From Planctomycetota bacterium (GTDB lineage Bacteria; Planctomycetota; Phycisphaerae; UBA1845), in assembly GCA_022561415.1 (NCBI GenBank), contig JADFRH010000016.1:1-15575 (forward strand): a stretch of DNA of 15,575 nt. Direction: 5' to 3'. Of this stretch, positions 1 to 6,660 are shown in pieces. The notes beneath the pieces were generated by a model that had not been told where the DNA came from, searched no databases, and saw nothing but the letters and a program-made list of their open reading frames with translations. Position numbers and translations under genes: made by a program. How positions within the stretch are numbered: the stretch's first letter is position 1; every line of letters starts with the position of its first letter.

Positions 1-1
1 G

Positions 2-922
2 GGCCCCCGCGCCACGCTCCGACAAGTGACGGCGGGGTGCGCGCAATTCCTGACCACTTTCGCCCTGGCCCGCGGGGAGCGCGAGCGGCGCTGCCTGAAG
101 TCGCTGGTCGACCGCATGCGGGAGCTGGCTGACGGGGCTCAGCTGGAGGGGAGCTTGCACCACCTGGTGCGGCGCATCCTGGAGCTGGCCGAGCGCCATA
201 CCGCCGACGCCTCGGTGGCGCGGCCGGGGAAGCTCTATCTCACGCCCCTGGAGCGAGCCGGTTACAGCGGGCGTTCGCACCTGTTCGTGCTGGGGATGGA
301 CGAGTCGCGCTTCCCGGGGGGCGGCGCCGAGGACCCCATTCTCCTCGACGACGAACGAGCCGCGGTGTCGGGAGCGCTGACCTTGATGAGGCATCGGCCT
401 GGAGAGCGGGTCTGGCACCTGGTGCGGGCGCTGGGCATGTGCCCGGGCAAGGTGACGCTGGTCGCCCACACGCTGGGGTACGAGCTGCGCTGCGCTCGCC
501 CGACCACGTCGGACATGGGCTACACGCGCGACCTGGGACACGGCGGCGTGCGCCTGTTGCTCGACACCACCCGCGGTCTGCCTTCCGGTGTGATGGTCAC
601 TTTGCAGGCGGGGAACCTCGTGCCCATGTCGTTTGAAGAGATGGTCGACCCCGAAACAAACCGCACGCGCATTCGGAAGGTGGATCTGGCGAGCTATACG
701 TACGAGGTGGCTCGCGCCTACATGATTCGCCTGGAGAAGCACGACTTCGAGTCGGCGACGATGCTGGCTGCCCTGGCGTCCGAAGCGAAGATGACGCCCC
801 ATGAATTCCGTCAGCGATATGAATCGGTGGTCAAGAGCGTGAATCCCGTGCCAAGCGGCCACCCGGCACCGGCCAGTGACATCTGCGCCGTGCATCCCGG
901 CGAGCGGGTCGGAACTACGTGA
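2..922 (+). CDS. Chimeric ORF, 5'-partial: AddB-like nuclease/helicase segment joined to phosphofructokinase C-terminus
   Basis: The frame is open to the left edge, so the start is outside the window; the first possible start inside is GTG 26. Roughly the first 145 codons from that GTG resemble the AddB/RecB-like PD-(D/E)XK nuclease family: 'AGYSGRSHLFVLGMDESRFP' followed by 'EDPILLDDER' is the usual 'GLDE.RFPG...DPLLLD.ER' signature. From about codon 148 the protein becomes the end of a 6-phosphofructokinase: 'TLGYELRCARP', 'YTRDLGHGGV', 'SGVMVTLQAGNLVP', 'RKVDLASYTYEVARAYMIRL'. The PFK part lacks the N-terminal nucleotide-binding and catalytic Asp regions, and the AddB part lacks its C-terminal nuclease domain, so neither half should work alone. 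GC falls from about 74% (61-240) to about 59% (601-840). It is either an assembly chimera or a recombination product. It ends with TGA, 20 bp from the convergent GlmU-like gene. Confidence 0.65.
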   Translation, partial: GPRATLRQVTAGCAQFLTTFALARGERERRCLKSLVDRMRELADGAQLEGSLHHLVRRILELAERHTADASVARPGKLYLTPLERAGYSGRSHLFVLGMDESRFPGGGAEDPILLDDERAAVSGALTLMRHRPGERVWHLVRALGMCPGKVTLVAHTLGYELRCARPTTSDMGYTRDLGHGGVRLLLDTTRGLPSGVMVTLQAGNLVPMSFEEMVDPETNRTRIRKVDLASYTYEVARAYMIRLEKHDFESATMLAALASEAKMTPHEFRQRYESVVKSVNPVPSGHPAPASDICAVHPGERVGTT

Positions 923-942
923 CGGCCGGGCGGCGGCGTCGC

Positions 943-2199
943 CTAATCGGGCTCGACGACGCCGTTCTTACGCGGTGCCTTCTCGAACGTACGCACGCGC
1001 TCGCCCAGATCCAGAAACAGCTCGACCTCGTCGTCGGTCATGTCGATGTTCCGCCGCGCCATGACCGCCGACGCCACATCGAGCAGCCGATTCACGTCAC
1101 CCGGCGCGACGGCGTTGTCCGTGACCCAACTGAATGAGGGGATGTACTTCGGTAGGATGCGCGTACGCGCGATTCCCGCGGCCAGTCCGATCGCCGAGCC
1201 CGTGGAGATAGCGGCGTTGATGCCGATCTTGGCGTGATCGGCGATGATCGCCCCGAAAAACTGCTGTCCCGTGTCCACCTCGACGCCGTTGATCGGCACG
1301 CGCACCTTTCCATAGGTGTTTTTCAGATTCGAGTTCGTCGAGCCCGCGCCGAGATTGACCCAGCTTCCGACGTAGGAATGGCCGAGGAATCCGGCATGCG
1401 CCTTGTTCGAGTAGCTGTGGAAGACGCACCCGGTGATCTCGCCGCCTACCCTGCAGACCGGGCCGATCACGTTGGCACCGTGCAGCCACGAATGAGGCTG
1501 AACGCGGGACTGGGCGCCGATGTATGCAGGCCCCTCGATCACCGCGTAGGCGCCGATCTCGACCTCGAAGCTGATAAAGATCGGACCCGCCGAAGCATCG
1601 AGCACGGCCGTCGGATTAATCTTCGAACGTTCGCCGATGTGGATCCGCTCCCGTTGATGGATCCTCTGATTCGGATCGAGCTCCGCCTCGATCCAGGCGT
1701 CGCTCTCTTTCCAGTCCTGCTCTAGCAGGTTGGGCAGATCACCGATCACGTCCCACGCGTAGCGAATGACTCGTCCCGTCGCTTTGTGCTCGGGGAGTCC
1801 TGTAAGCGCCGCCTTTCGCCTGTCGGGGTCAAGCAGATCGCCCGGTGTCAGATTGGATGCGAGCTTCTTGTCGCACACGATCCAGACGATCGTGTCGTCG
1901 GCGATTCCGACCGCCGGCGTTTCGGGAAACCGCACGGATTCGTCGAACAGCCATCTTCCGTTAACCAGCACGGTGCCGGGCTTGACGCTCTGGTTTGCCG
2001 GAGCGCCGCAGCGATGGGCGGCCACACGGGCTAGCCATTCGCGCGTCCACACGCCGGCAAGCGGCAGACCCAATCGCTGTGACGTGCGGTCCATGAGGAT
2101 CTTCCGGCCCACCTGCAGCTCGAACACCGAGCGCCAAAACGTGAGCGGCAGAAGATCGACGAATCCTTCGTCCTCAAAGAGTACGAGTTGGTGCTCCAT
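943..2199 (-). CDS. GlmU-like putative sugar nucleotidyltransferase with left-handed beta-helix
   Basis: This 418-residue protein fits the 'GlmU family' of putative sugar nucleotidyltransferases. It opens with 'LVLFEDEGFVDLLPLTFWRS', typical of the NTP_transf_4 N-terminus, which lacks the classical GlmU pyrophosphorylase loop. From about residue 180 to 345 run hexapeptide repeats of the acyltransferase beta-helix type ('IGERSKINPTAVLD', 'IGAYAVIEGPAYIG', 'HSYVGSWVNLGAGSTNSNLK', 'IGINAAISTGSAIG'). By family, a cytoplasmic enzyme making or acetylating a nucleotide sugar for envelope glycans; the substrate cannot be read from sequence. I chose ATG 2199 because the conserved N-terminus begins there. 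In-frame starts at 2217 and 2319 only add residues coded by the spacer. No clear Shine-Dalgarno site precedes any of them. The stop is TAG. Confidence 0.85.
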   Translation of the reverse strand: MEHQLVLFEDEGFVDLLPLTFWRSVFELQVGRKILMDRTSQRLGLPLAGVWTREWLARVAAHRCGAPANQSVKPGTVLVNGRWLFDESVRFPETPAVGIADDTIVWIVCDKKLASNLTPGDLLDPDRRKAALTGLPEHKATGRVIRYAWDVIGDLPNLLEQDWKESDAWIEAELDPNQRIHQRERIHIGERSKINPTAVLDASAGPIFISFEVEIGAYAVIEGPAYIGAQSRVQPHSWLHGANVIGPVCRVGGEITGCVFHSYSNKAHAGFLGHSYVGSWVNLGAGSTNSNLKNTYGKVRVPINGVEVDTGQQFFGAIIADHAKIGINAAISTGSAIGLAAGIARTRILPKYIPSFSWVTDNAVAPGDVNRLLDVASAVMARRNIDMTDDEVELFLDLGERVRTFEKAPRKNGVVEPD

Positions 2200-2274
2200 G
2201 AGCGGCAGTATACCCATTCGGCGACGGAGTGCATCTTCCAGCAAGCACGCGTGGTGGCTATCCGACGACGGGTG

Positions 2275-2301
2275 CCCCATCCCTGCGCAGCAGGGGTGGG
2301 G
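2275..2301. repeat. REP-like hairpin between divergent genes
   Basis: CCCCATCCCTGC, loop GCA, GCAGGGGTGGGG: two 12-nt arms that pair with one G.T wobble. It lies in the spacer upstream of both the GlmU-like gene and the propeller gene. No T run follows, so it is more like a REP-type repeat than a terminator. Confidence 0.6.
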
Positions 2302-2332
2302 AATCGACCAACGCGGCACGGATGCACCTGAT

Positions 2333-2358
2333 CCGAGCCGCGACCGTCAGGGAGCGGA
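2333..2358. repeat. Short intergenic repeat of planctomycete type
   Basis: Contains GAGCCGCGACCGTCAGGGAG and can form an imperfect hairpin (CCGCGACC against GGGAGCGG around GTCA). On the other strand it translates as 'RPLPDGRGSD', a string I recall from spurious ORFs in planctomycete genomes. That recollection is knowledge-based; only one copy is visible here. It sits 31 bp from the hairpin at 2275-2301, so the two may be parts of one element. Confidence 0.5.
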
Positions 2359-2473
2359 CGAGCACCACATGCTACGAGCGTGTTTTCCATCAGTAGCGAC
2401 GATTCCCGTACGTGATTCGTCGCCCCGCCAAGATTGTCACGGGTATCTGCGTGCATCGAATTAGCGTTACCCC

Positions 2474-2502
2474 TTGACTCGGGCCTGCAAATCGGGTAGT
2501 AA
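2474..2502 (+). promoter_or_regulatory. Candidate promoter for the propeller gene
   Basis: TTGACT (2474-2479) and TAGTAA (2497-2502) are separated by exactly 17 bp. The -35 is near consensus and the -10 is weak. Transcription would start near 2510, about 40 nt before the ATG at 2549. Confidence 0.35.
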
Positions 2503-2548
2503 CGGGAAATCGGTTGCGATCGTCGACAGGCTCGATGGAGAACACGTC

Positions 2549-2661
2549 ATGATCCGATTTCGCGAATCCCTCGGGGGGACACGCAGTGCCGCCTGCTTTC
2601 CCGTAACGAGCGCGCTTTTTTTGTCGCGCTCTGCGTTTCAACGCCTTGTTTTTCTCAGGTC
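2549..2661 (+). other. Out-of-frame signal-peptide segment of the propeller gene (T7 frameshift)
   Basis: ATG 2549 has a good Shine-Dalgarno site (GGAG 2537-2540, 8-nt spacing) and begins 'MIRFRESLGGTRSAACFPVT'. At the T7 run 2616-2622 a one-base shift joins it to 'LFFVALCVSTPCFSQ', which is in frame with the propeller at 2662. The joined product is a normal signal peptide: charged start, hydrophobic core, polar end near CFS-Q. As sequenced, the two parts lie in different frames. In the ATG frame the run reads T TTT TTG, which fits the X XXY YYZ form of a -1 slippery heptamer. Possible explanations are a sequencing error (T8 is the intact form), slippage, phase variation or decay. Confidence 0.65.
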
Positions 2662-3981
2662 GTGGTGGGTCCACAGGTTCGCATTGATGTCGGCGGTGGA
2701 ACGTTCGCGTCGAACGAAACCTCGATCGCGTCCTCGAACTTCAACGGAAACGAGATCGTAGCCGCATGGATGGACTGGCGCGACAGCCCACCGAATCCCC
2801 AGCCAGAAGATGAGGTGATTCACATCGGTGTCGGTGTCAGCCTGGACGGTGGCGCCACTTGGTCGGATTCCATCCTGCGTCCCGAAGTCATGTGGCAGGG
2901 CAACTTAGAGTTCGATCCGATGACGGCCTATGACGACCGCACCGGCACGCTGTGGGCGGGCGGCATGTCTCGCCTCGCCCAAGACGGGGCGATTTTCGTG
3001 GCACGAAAGGATCCCGGCCAGAGCACCTTCGGTCCTGCGATCACCGCCTGGACAGGCCCGAGGGAGTTGATAGACAAAGGCTGGATGGCGGCGGGTCCGC
3101 CGCCGGGGAACCCGAACGCTACAAATGTGTATATCGCTTTTGTTCAGGGGTTCTTGGTTTCGACCGACATGGGAAACGAGTGGACGCTCACGACGTTCTG
3201 GCAGTTTTCCGGTGATCACCATCTGCCGCGCGTGGGTCCGGGCGGTGAAGTCTACGTGGTGTACCGCGAGGGCGGCCCAGTTCCGCTAAGGCATTTTCTG
3301 TTTCGCAGCTTCGACGGCGGCAGCAGTTTCGGGACGCCCATCTTGATTGTGCTGCGCAACGACACATGGTCAGACCCGACCGGAAGCCGCTTTCCCGGTC
3401 GGTTCCGCGCCTTTATCACTCACGGATTCGCAGTCGACAAAGCCACCGGCATTCTATACTTCGTCTATTTCGACAAGACGAACGTCGTCAACGGTAACGT
3501 CAATATCGATCTATATCTGACGAAATCGTTCGATCAGGGAGCCAACTGGACGACGCCCGTGATTATCAACGGCGATCCGGACCCGCCGGGCGACCAGTTC
3601 TTTCCCTGGTTGGAGGTCGATCAGCGTGGCAACTTGCACCTGGTGTTTCTCGATTCGTCGAACACGGTCCAGGACGACAACGTGGAGCATGGCATGCTGG
3701 ATGCGTACTACGCGTTCAGCGACGATGGAGGCGACACTTGGCAGGAGTTCCGTCTGACGCCGAACTCGTTCGACAGCTTCGACGACGGGCTCAACAGGAG
3801 CGTACAGTTTCTAGGCGATTATTTGGGGCTTGCCCGCGGCGATTGCCGCGTCTACCCGTCGTACCTCTCGACGCAAAACGGCGACCCGGATATCTTCTCG
3901 CACGTGATCGAGGTGGAGGCTGCGTGCTGCATCGAGAGACGCCCCGGGTTTCCGATCTGTCTCAACCTTACCCAGAGCTAG
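2662..3981 (+). CDS. Secreted BNR/Asp-box beta-propeller (sialidase-like fold)
   Basis: Five Asp-box motifs are visible, counted from GTG 2662: SLDGGATW (60-67), STDMGNEW (167-174), SFDGGSSF (216-223), SFDQGANW (289-296) and SDDGGDTW (353-360). They are spread as in a sialidase/exo-alpha-sialidase-type six-bladed propeller. I see no full set of sialidase catalytic Arg residues, so the fold is firm but hydrolase activity is not. The C-terminus 'GDPDIFSHVIEVE' is usual for this family and is followed by a Cys-rich tail cut short by TAG 3979. GTG 2662 is the only start in this frame and leaves no export signal, so the true start is probably ATG 2549 through a frameshift in the T7 run. The neighbour at 4157 is also exported. 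The protein is probably periplasmic or extracellular. Confidence 0.8.
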   Translation: MVGPQVRIDVGGGTFASNETSIASSNFNGNEIVAAWMDWRDSPPNPQPEDEVIHIGVGVSLDGGATWSDSILRPEVMWQGNLEFDPMTAYDDRTGTLWAGGMSRLAQDGAIFVARKDPGQSTFGPAITAWTGPRELIDKGWMAAGPPPGNPNATNVYIAFVQGFLVSTDMGNEWTLTTFWQFSGDHHLPRVGPGGEVYVVYREGGPVPLRHFLFRSFDGGSSFGTPILIVLRNDTWSDPTGSRFPGRFRAFITHGFAVDKATGILYFVYFDKTNVVNGNVNIDLYLTKSFDQGANWTTPVIINGDPDPPGDQFFPWLEVDQRGNLHLVFLDSSNTVQDDNVEHGMLDAYYAFSDDGGDTWQEFRLTPNSFDSFDDGLNRSVQFLGDYLGLARGDCRVYPSYLSTQNGDPDIFSHVIEVEAACCIERRPGFPICLNLTQS

Positions 3982-4068
3982 TGTGGCCAGGCGGGCGGGC
4001 TGTTTGAGTGCAGTGAGACCTGCCCTACGGCCTGTTCGGCGACACTGGGGCCGGTATTCGAGCCATAG
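3982..4068 (+). other. In-frame continuation of the propeller after TAG
   Basis: After TAG 3979-3981 the same frame stays open for 28 codons to a second TAG at 4066-4068, and it reads like coding sequence: 'CGQAGGLFECSETCPTACS'. With the preceding 'ACCIERRPGFPICLNLTQS' it completes the Cys-rich pattern 'ACC...C..LT..xC...GG.F....C...C', which I know from exported Phycisphaerae proteins. The TAG stands where that pattern usually has Asp or Glu, so a single G-to-T change (GAG to TAG) would explain it. Confidence 0.55.
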
Positions 4069-4156
4069 CAGTGCATCATCGCGAATCGAGGTCGACCGTA
4101 TGAAAACGTACCGAAAACGGCTCTGAGGGGAATGGCTGACAACGGAGAGATATGTC

Positions 4157-5071
4157 ATGTCAACACACGGCTTACGTTACTGGACGACTCTTCTCCTCGC
4201 ACACGCCACGACGCTGAGCGCGCAGACGAATGGACAGCGTGCGGGCGATTCGCCGCCGGCGGGCGACGTGCGACGATTGGATTCATCTCGCACTGCCATC
4301 GGTACGGATCAAGAATGCATTGTCGCGTCCGCGGCGATCCCCGACACGCTCGGTGCGAAGAACCGATACCTCTCTATCGTAGCGGGCGACTCCGGTCGAA
4401 CTCAGGCGGTTCGTGTTCGATTCATCGATCTGCCGCCGCCGTTCGACAGCGGCAACGGCATGACACTGTGGGCGCAGGGCCCGATACATGGGATCGAGTT
4501 CTCGAACGGACCCTTCCCCGCGACCAGGTTCAATGCAGCCTCGCTGGGATGTACGCCGGTCTTCACGAGTTGGGGGGACCTGGTCGGCAGTTGTAGAATT
4601 CAGTCCGGCAACTGCTTCAGCAATCTGCATCCCGGCGGGGCATGTTCGACCGACGCCGAATGTGTTCCGGCCGTACTCCACCTCGTACACGAGTGGATCG
4701 TGCCCGGTGCGGCGTATGAGATTCAGGTCATCGACGGCACGTGCGACGTCAACAACGAAGCTCATTACTCACCGCCGCTTACGGTCACGACGAGTCGCAG
4801 GGGCGATATCACTGGCGGCTGCCCCACCCGGCCTTGTGATCCACCTGACGGGAACGTGGACATCATCGACGTGCTCGCGGATATTCGGGGGTTTATCCGT
4901 CTGGAGATAGTAGCCCGCACCGACATCGAACCAGCCTGCGTGGACCTTGTGGTCGGCATCCCCGACGTGCTGCGAGTGATCCGTGCGTTTCAGGGCCTGC
5001 CCTATCCATACCCGCCGAGCGCAATGGATCCGTGCGATTCGACCTGCAGGCAATGGGTGCGGGGAAAGTAA
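4157..5071 (+). CDS. Exported dockerin-type protein
   Basis: 304 residues. An N-terminal signal peptide (about 1-22, hydrophobic 'WTTLLLAHATTL', likely cleavage after LSA) is followed by a planctomycete-type secreted module: 'NRYLSIVAG' near 69, Cys-rich 'GGACSTDAEC' at 160-169, 'WIVPGAAYEIQVI' at 180-192. From about 216 the C-terminus is dockerin-like: GD, then the Ca-binding loop 'PDGNVDIIDVLADI' (230-243), and a second half ending 'IPDVLRVIRAFQGLPYP'. In this phylum such domains occur on many exported proteins without a cellulosome; the partner and function are unknown. ATG 4157 has GGAGAG 7 nt upstream. It follows the propeller gene by 175 bp (about 90 bp if the amber is read through), so the two may be cotranscribed. 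Confidence 0.75.
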   Translation: MSTHGLRYWTTLLLAHATTLSAQTNGQRAGDSPPAGDVRRLDSSRTAIGTDQECIVASAAIPDTLGAKNRYLSIVAGDSGRTQAVRVRFIDLPPPFDSGNGMTLWAQGPIHGIEFSNGPFPATRFNAASLGCTPVFTSWGDLVGSCRIQSGNCFSNLHPGGACSTDAECVPAVLHLVHEWIVPGAAYEIQVIDGTCDVNNEAHYSPPLTVTTSRRGDITGGCPTRPCDPPDGNVDIIDVLADIRGFIRLEIVARTDIEPACVDLVVGIPDVLRVIRAFQGLPYPYPPSAMDPCDSTCRQWVRGK

Positions 5072-5111
5072 GACAAACCGGGAACCAGCGCGGTCGGTCT
5101 GATCCCTTCAG

Positions 5112-5126
5112 AATCGCTTGGCGATT
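5112..5126 (+). other. Small hairpin downstream of the dockerin gene
   Basis: AATCGC, loop TTG, GCGATT: a perfect 6-bp stem 40 bp after the stop at 5071. No T run follows. It could help end the dockerin transcript, but this is weakly supported. Confidence 0.25.
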
Positions 5127-5152
5127 GCGCGCCTTCGGCGGCGGGATGGCCC

Positions 5153-5190
5153 ATGAAAGAAACGGGCCTGCGCACGTGGCGCAAGCCCGT
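5153..5190 (-). terminator. Intrinsic terminator of the minus-strand transcript
   Basis: On the - strand ACGGGCUUGCGC pairs with GCGCAGGCCCGU around a 5-nt loop: a 12-bp stem with one U.G wobble, followed by UUCUUUC. On the + strand the wobble becomes a C.A mismatch and there is no T run, so the element points to - strand transcription. No - strand protein gene ends here. Confidence 0.6.
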
Positions 5191-5410
5191 CAGATACGCC
5201 CGAGTCTGGCGACTGCCATGGTGCCGGTGAGAGCCAATCGACGGAACCCCGATTCAAAAGTGGGTGACCGGCTAGCGCCGAGACCGCCAACCTCGTTTGG
5301 GGTCGGTACGTCGTATGACGCTAATAAACCAGGCCGTCCCAGGGTCCTCTCAACGGTTCAGCCAAATTACGGCTCGCTGTCGAACACGAAAGCCGCCGTA
5401 CTCAGACGAT
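5153..5410 (-). ncRNA. Candidate structured non-coding RNA, family not recognised
   Basis: An extended -10 promoter (5425-5417) and an intrinsic terminator (5190-5153) on the - strand bracket about 250 nt with no convincing protein gene. The predicted 5' end (from about 5408, CGUCUGAGUACG) can pair, with one mismatch and one bulge, with 5198-5188 (CGUAUCUGACG) just before the terminator, closing the molecule. The last few pairs compete with the terminator stem. Inside are short hairpins: GAGCC/GGCUC-type pairing near 5374-5358, CGUC-AUAC-GACG at 5320-5309, and CCGACC/GGUUGG around 5304-5285. A closed rod of this size recalls 6S RNA, but I see no conserved feature that proves it. SRP RNA and tmRNA hallmarks are absent. 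A leader or small-protein mRNA is the alternative. Confidence 0.5.
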
Positions 5411-5416
5411 ACGATC

Positions 5417-5425
5417 ATTATAGCA
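5417..5425 (-). promoter_or_regulatory. Extended -10 promoter for the minus-strand RNA
   Basis: On the - strand the sequence reads TGCTATAAT: a consensus -10 with the extended TGn. At 18 bp upstream the -35 position is only TTCCCC; a TTGACG lies too far away (30 bp). Extended -10 promoters need little -35. Transcription would start near 5410. Confidence 0.55.
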
Positions 5426-5655
5426 ACCCAGGCCGCCTCAGGGGAACGCAACCGTCAAAGGTTTCCGGACGTTGCGTCGAATCCGCGCGGTCCATGCCGG
5501 GATCTCGTAAGGTTCGGCGCCGGTGGCACTTACGCGCCTTTTCCGCCTCCTGCCATTGACGCGACGGGTTCGATCGTGGATTCTCACTTTATCAGGAAGT
5601 GGCCAAGTTTGACGGAGGGCGTGGTTGTTCGTTTTCTTTCGGCGCCGCGCCCCTC
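5426..5655. other. Spacer upstream of trpA, no gene seen
   Basis: A long open frame from 5297 runs through here into trpA, but its translation resembles nothing known and trpA has a good start at 5666. I see no tRNA, tandem repeat or attenuator-like Trp-rich leader. TTGACG at 5556-5561 has only a weak -10 partner 17 bp on (GATTCT). Confidence 0.4.
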
Positions 5656-5668
5656 GGAGGTAGATGTG
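5656..5668 (+). promoter_or_regulatory. Ribosome binding site and GTG start of trpA
   Basis: GGAGG at 5656-5660 lies 5 nt before GTG 5666. It decides the start over upstream in-frame codons and gives a protein whose first residues (MPNTRIQDRFAQV) match the usual TrpA N-terminus. Confidence 0.75.
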
Positions 5669-6508
5669 CCGAACACGCGAATCCAGGATCGCTTCGCCCA
5701 GGTCGCGGCGGATGGGCGCGGTGCGCTGCTGCCCTATTTCACATCCGGTTTTCCCGTTCCCGAAGTGACCGAAGCGTTGATTCGCCGAGCCGACGAGCTC
5801 GGCGTCGCCGCGGTCGAAATCGGCGTTCCCTATTCGGATTCGATCGCGGACGGGCCGGTGATTCAGGAATCATTTCACGACGTCCTGCAGCGTGGCTACC
5901 GGCTCTCGGATACGTTCGAGCTGGTTGCGCGGGTTCGATCGGCTGTCGAATGCGGGTTGATCGCGATGCTGTCCTATTCGATCGTGCATCGCGTCGGGAC
6001 AGATGCATTCTTCGCACGCGCGGCCGCCGCCGGCTTTGACGGGGTCATTATCCCCGACGTACCCCTGGAGGAGGCGACCGGCGTATCAAAGGCCGCGCAG
6101 GACGCCGGGTTGTGCTTCATCGGGCTGGTGGCGCCCACGACCTCGCCGCAGCGGCGAGCACGGATCGCCCAGACCTCTTCGGGATTCATCTACCAGATCG
6201 CGGTGTCGGGAACGACCGGCGAACGCTCCGAGGGCTCCGATTCCGTGAAGGACGCGGTGGACGAGCTGCGGCGGATCAGCCGCCTGCCGGTCTGCGTCGG
6301 GTTCGGTGTGAGTTCGGCCGCCCAAGTTCGGGCGGTCTGCGGCTTCGCCGACGGCGCTATCGTGGGCAGCGCGATCGTTCGTCGTCTGGCCGACGCGAAA
6401 CGCGGTGGGGCGACGCCGACCGAGATGGTCGAATCGGTATCGGGCTTCCTGGCCGAGCTAACGCGGGCCGCAAGCGGTCGGGGCGACACGGCCCAAGACC
6501 CGGCCTGA
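5666..6508 (+). CDS. trpA: Tryptophan synthase alpha subunit
   Basis: 280 residues, slightly longer than the usual 268. TrpA splits indole-3-glycerol phosphate into indole and glyceraldehyde 3-phosphate, passing indole to TrpB. The barrel motifs are in order: 'LLPYFTSGFP' (21-30), 'VEIGVPYSDSIADGP' (50-64), 'GVIIPDVPLEEA' (126-137), 'LVAPTTSP' (154-161), 'QIAVSGTTG' (177-185), 'VGFGVSS' (211-217), 'GAIVGSAIV' (230-238). Catalytic Glu51 and Asp62 correspond to E. coli Glu49 and Asp60. The family usually has PFSDP where this has PYSDS, a mild change next to the active site. The C-terminal 30 residues look disordered. No other trp gene is in the window, so trpB must lie elsewhere; trpA is probably transcribed alone. 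Confidence 0.95.
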   Translation: MPNTRIQDRFAQVAADGRGALLPYFTSGFPVPEVTEALIRRADELGVAAVEIGVPYSDSIADGPVIQESFHDVLQRGYRLSDTFELVARVRSAVECGLIAMLSYSIVHRVGTDAFFARAAAAGFDGVIIPDVPLEEATGVSKAAQDAGLCFIGLVAPTTSPQRRARIAQTSSGFIYQIAVSGTTGERSEGSDSVKDAVDELRRISRLPVCVGFGVSSAAQVRAVCGFADGAIVGSAIVRRLADAKRGGATPTEMVESVSGFLAELTRAASGRGDTAQDPA

Positions 6509-6534
6509 CGGCTGGTGCGATCGCTGCTTGCGCG

Positions 6535-6552
6535 ATCCCGGCGCGCCGGGAT
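6535..6552. repeat. Perfect 18-bp palindrome after trpA
   Basis: ATCCCGGCGCGCCGGGAT is its own reverse complement and begins 26 bp after the trpA stop. It could act as a terminator stem but has no T run. It shares its CCCGGCGCG core with the hairpin at 6629-6652. Confidence 0.65.
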
Positions 6553-6600
6553 TCTCGCACCCGCATTCACCGGAATCCCTTCCCGTGGACCACCTGCAAG

Positions 6601-6613
6601 CAGGCTTTGCCTG
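6601..6613. repeat. Small hairpin in the trpA-downstream cluster
   Basis: CAGGC, loop TTT, GCCTG. This is one of four inverted repeats in the 239-bp spacer after trpA. It is short and could be chance on its own. Confidence 0.35.
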
Positions 6614-6628
6614 TGGAGCCCCTGGAAA

Positions 6629-6652
6629 GCAGTCCCGGCGCGTCGGGACTGC
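6629..6652. repeat. REP-like hairpin
   Basis: GCAGTCCCG and CGGGACTGC form a perfect 9-bp stem around GCGCGT. Confidence 0.6.
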
Positions 6653-6660
6653 CAAGAGTG

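Noticed and set aside
1234..2464. Two + strand frames (1234-1725 and 1766-2464) opposite the GlmU-like gene
   Set aside because: No recognisable domain; the second runs through the repeat elements, and the - strand product is a clear hexapeptide protein.
5475..5484. GGATTCGACG on the minus strand, as near the start of tmRNA
   Set aside because: No tRNA-like 3' part, CCA end or tag-peptide frame is found at the right distance, and it lies upstream of the - strand promoter.
5297..5665. Upstream extension of trpA from a start at 5297
   Set aside because: The extra 123 residues have no similarity to TrpA and overlap the candidate ncRNA and its promoter; GTG 5666 has a strong ribosome binding site.
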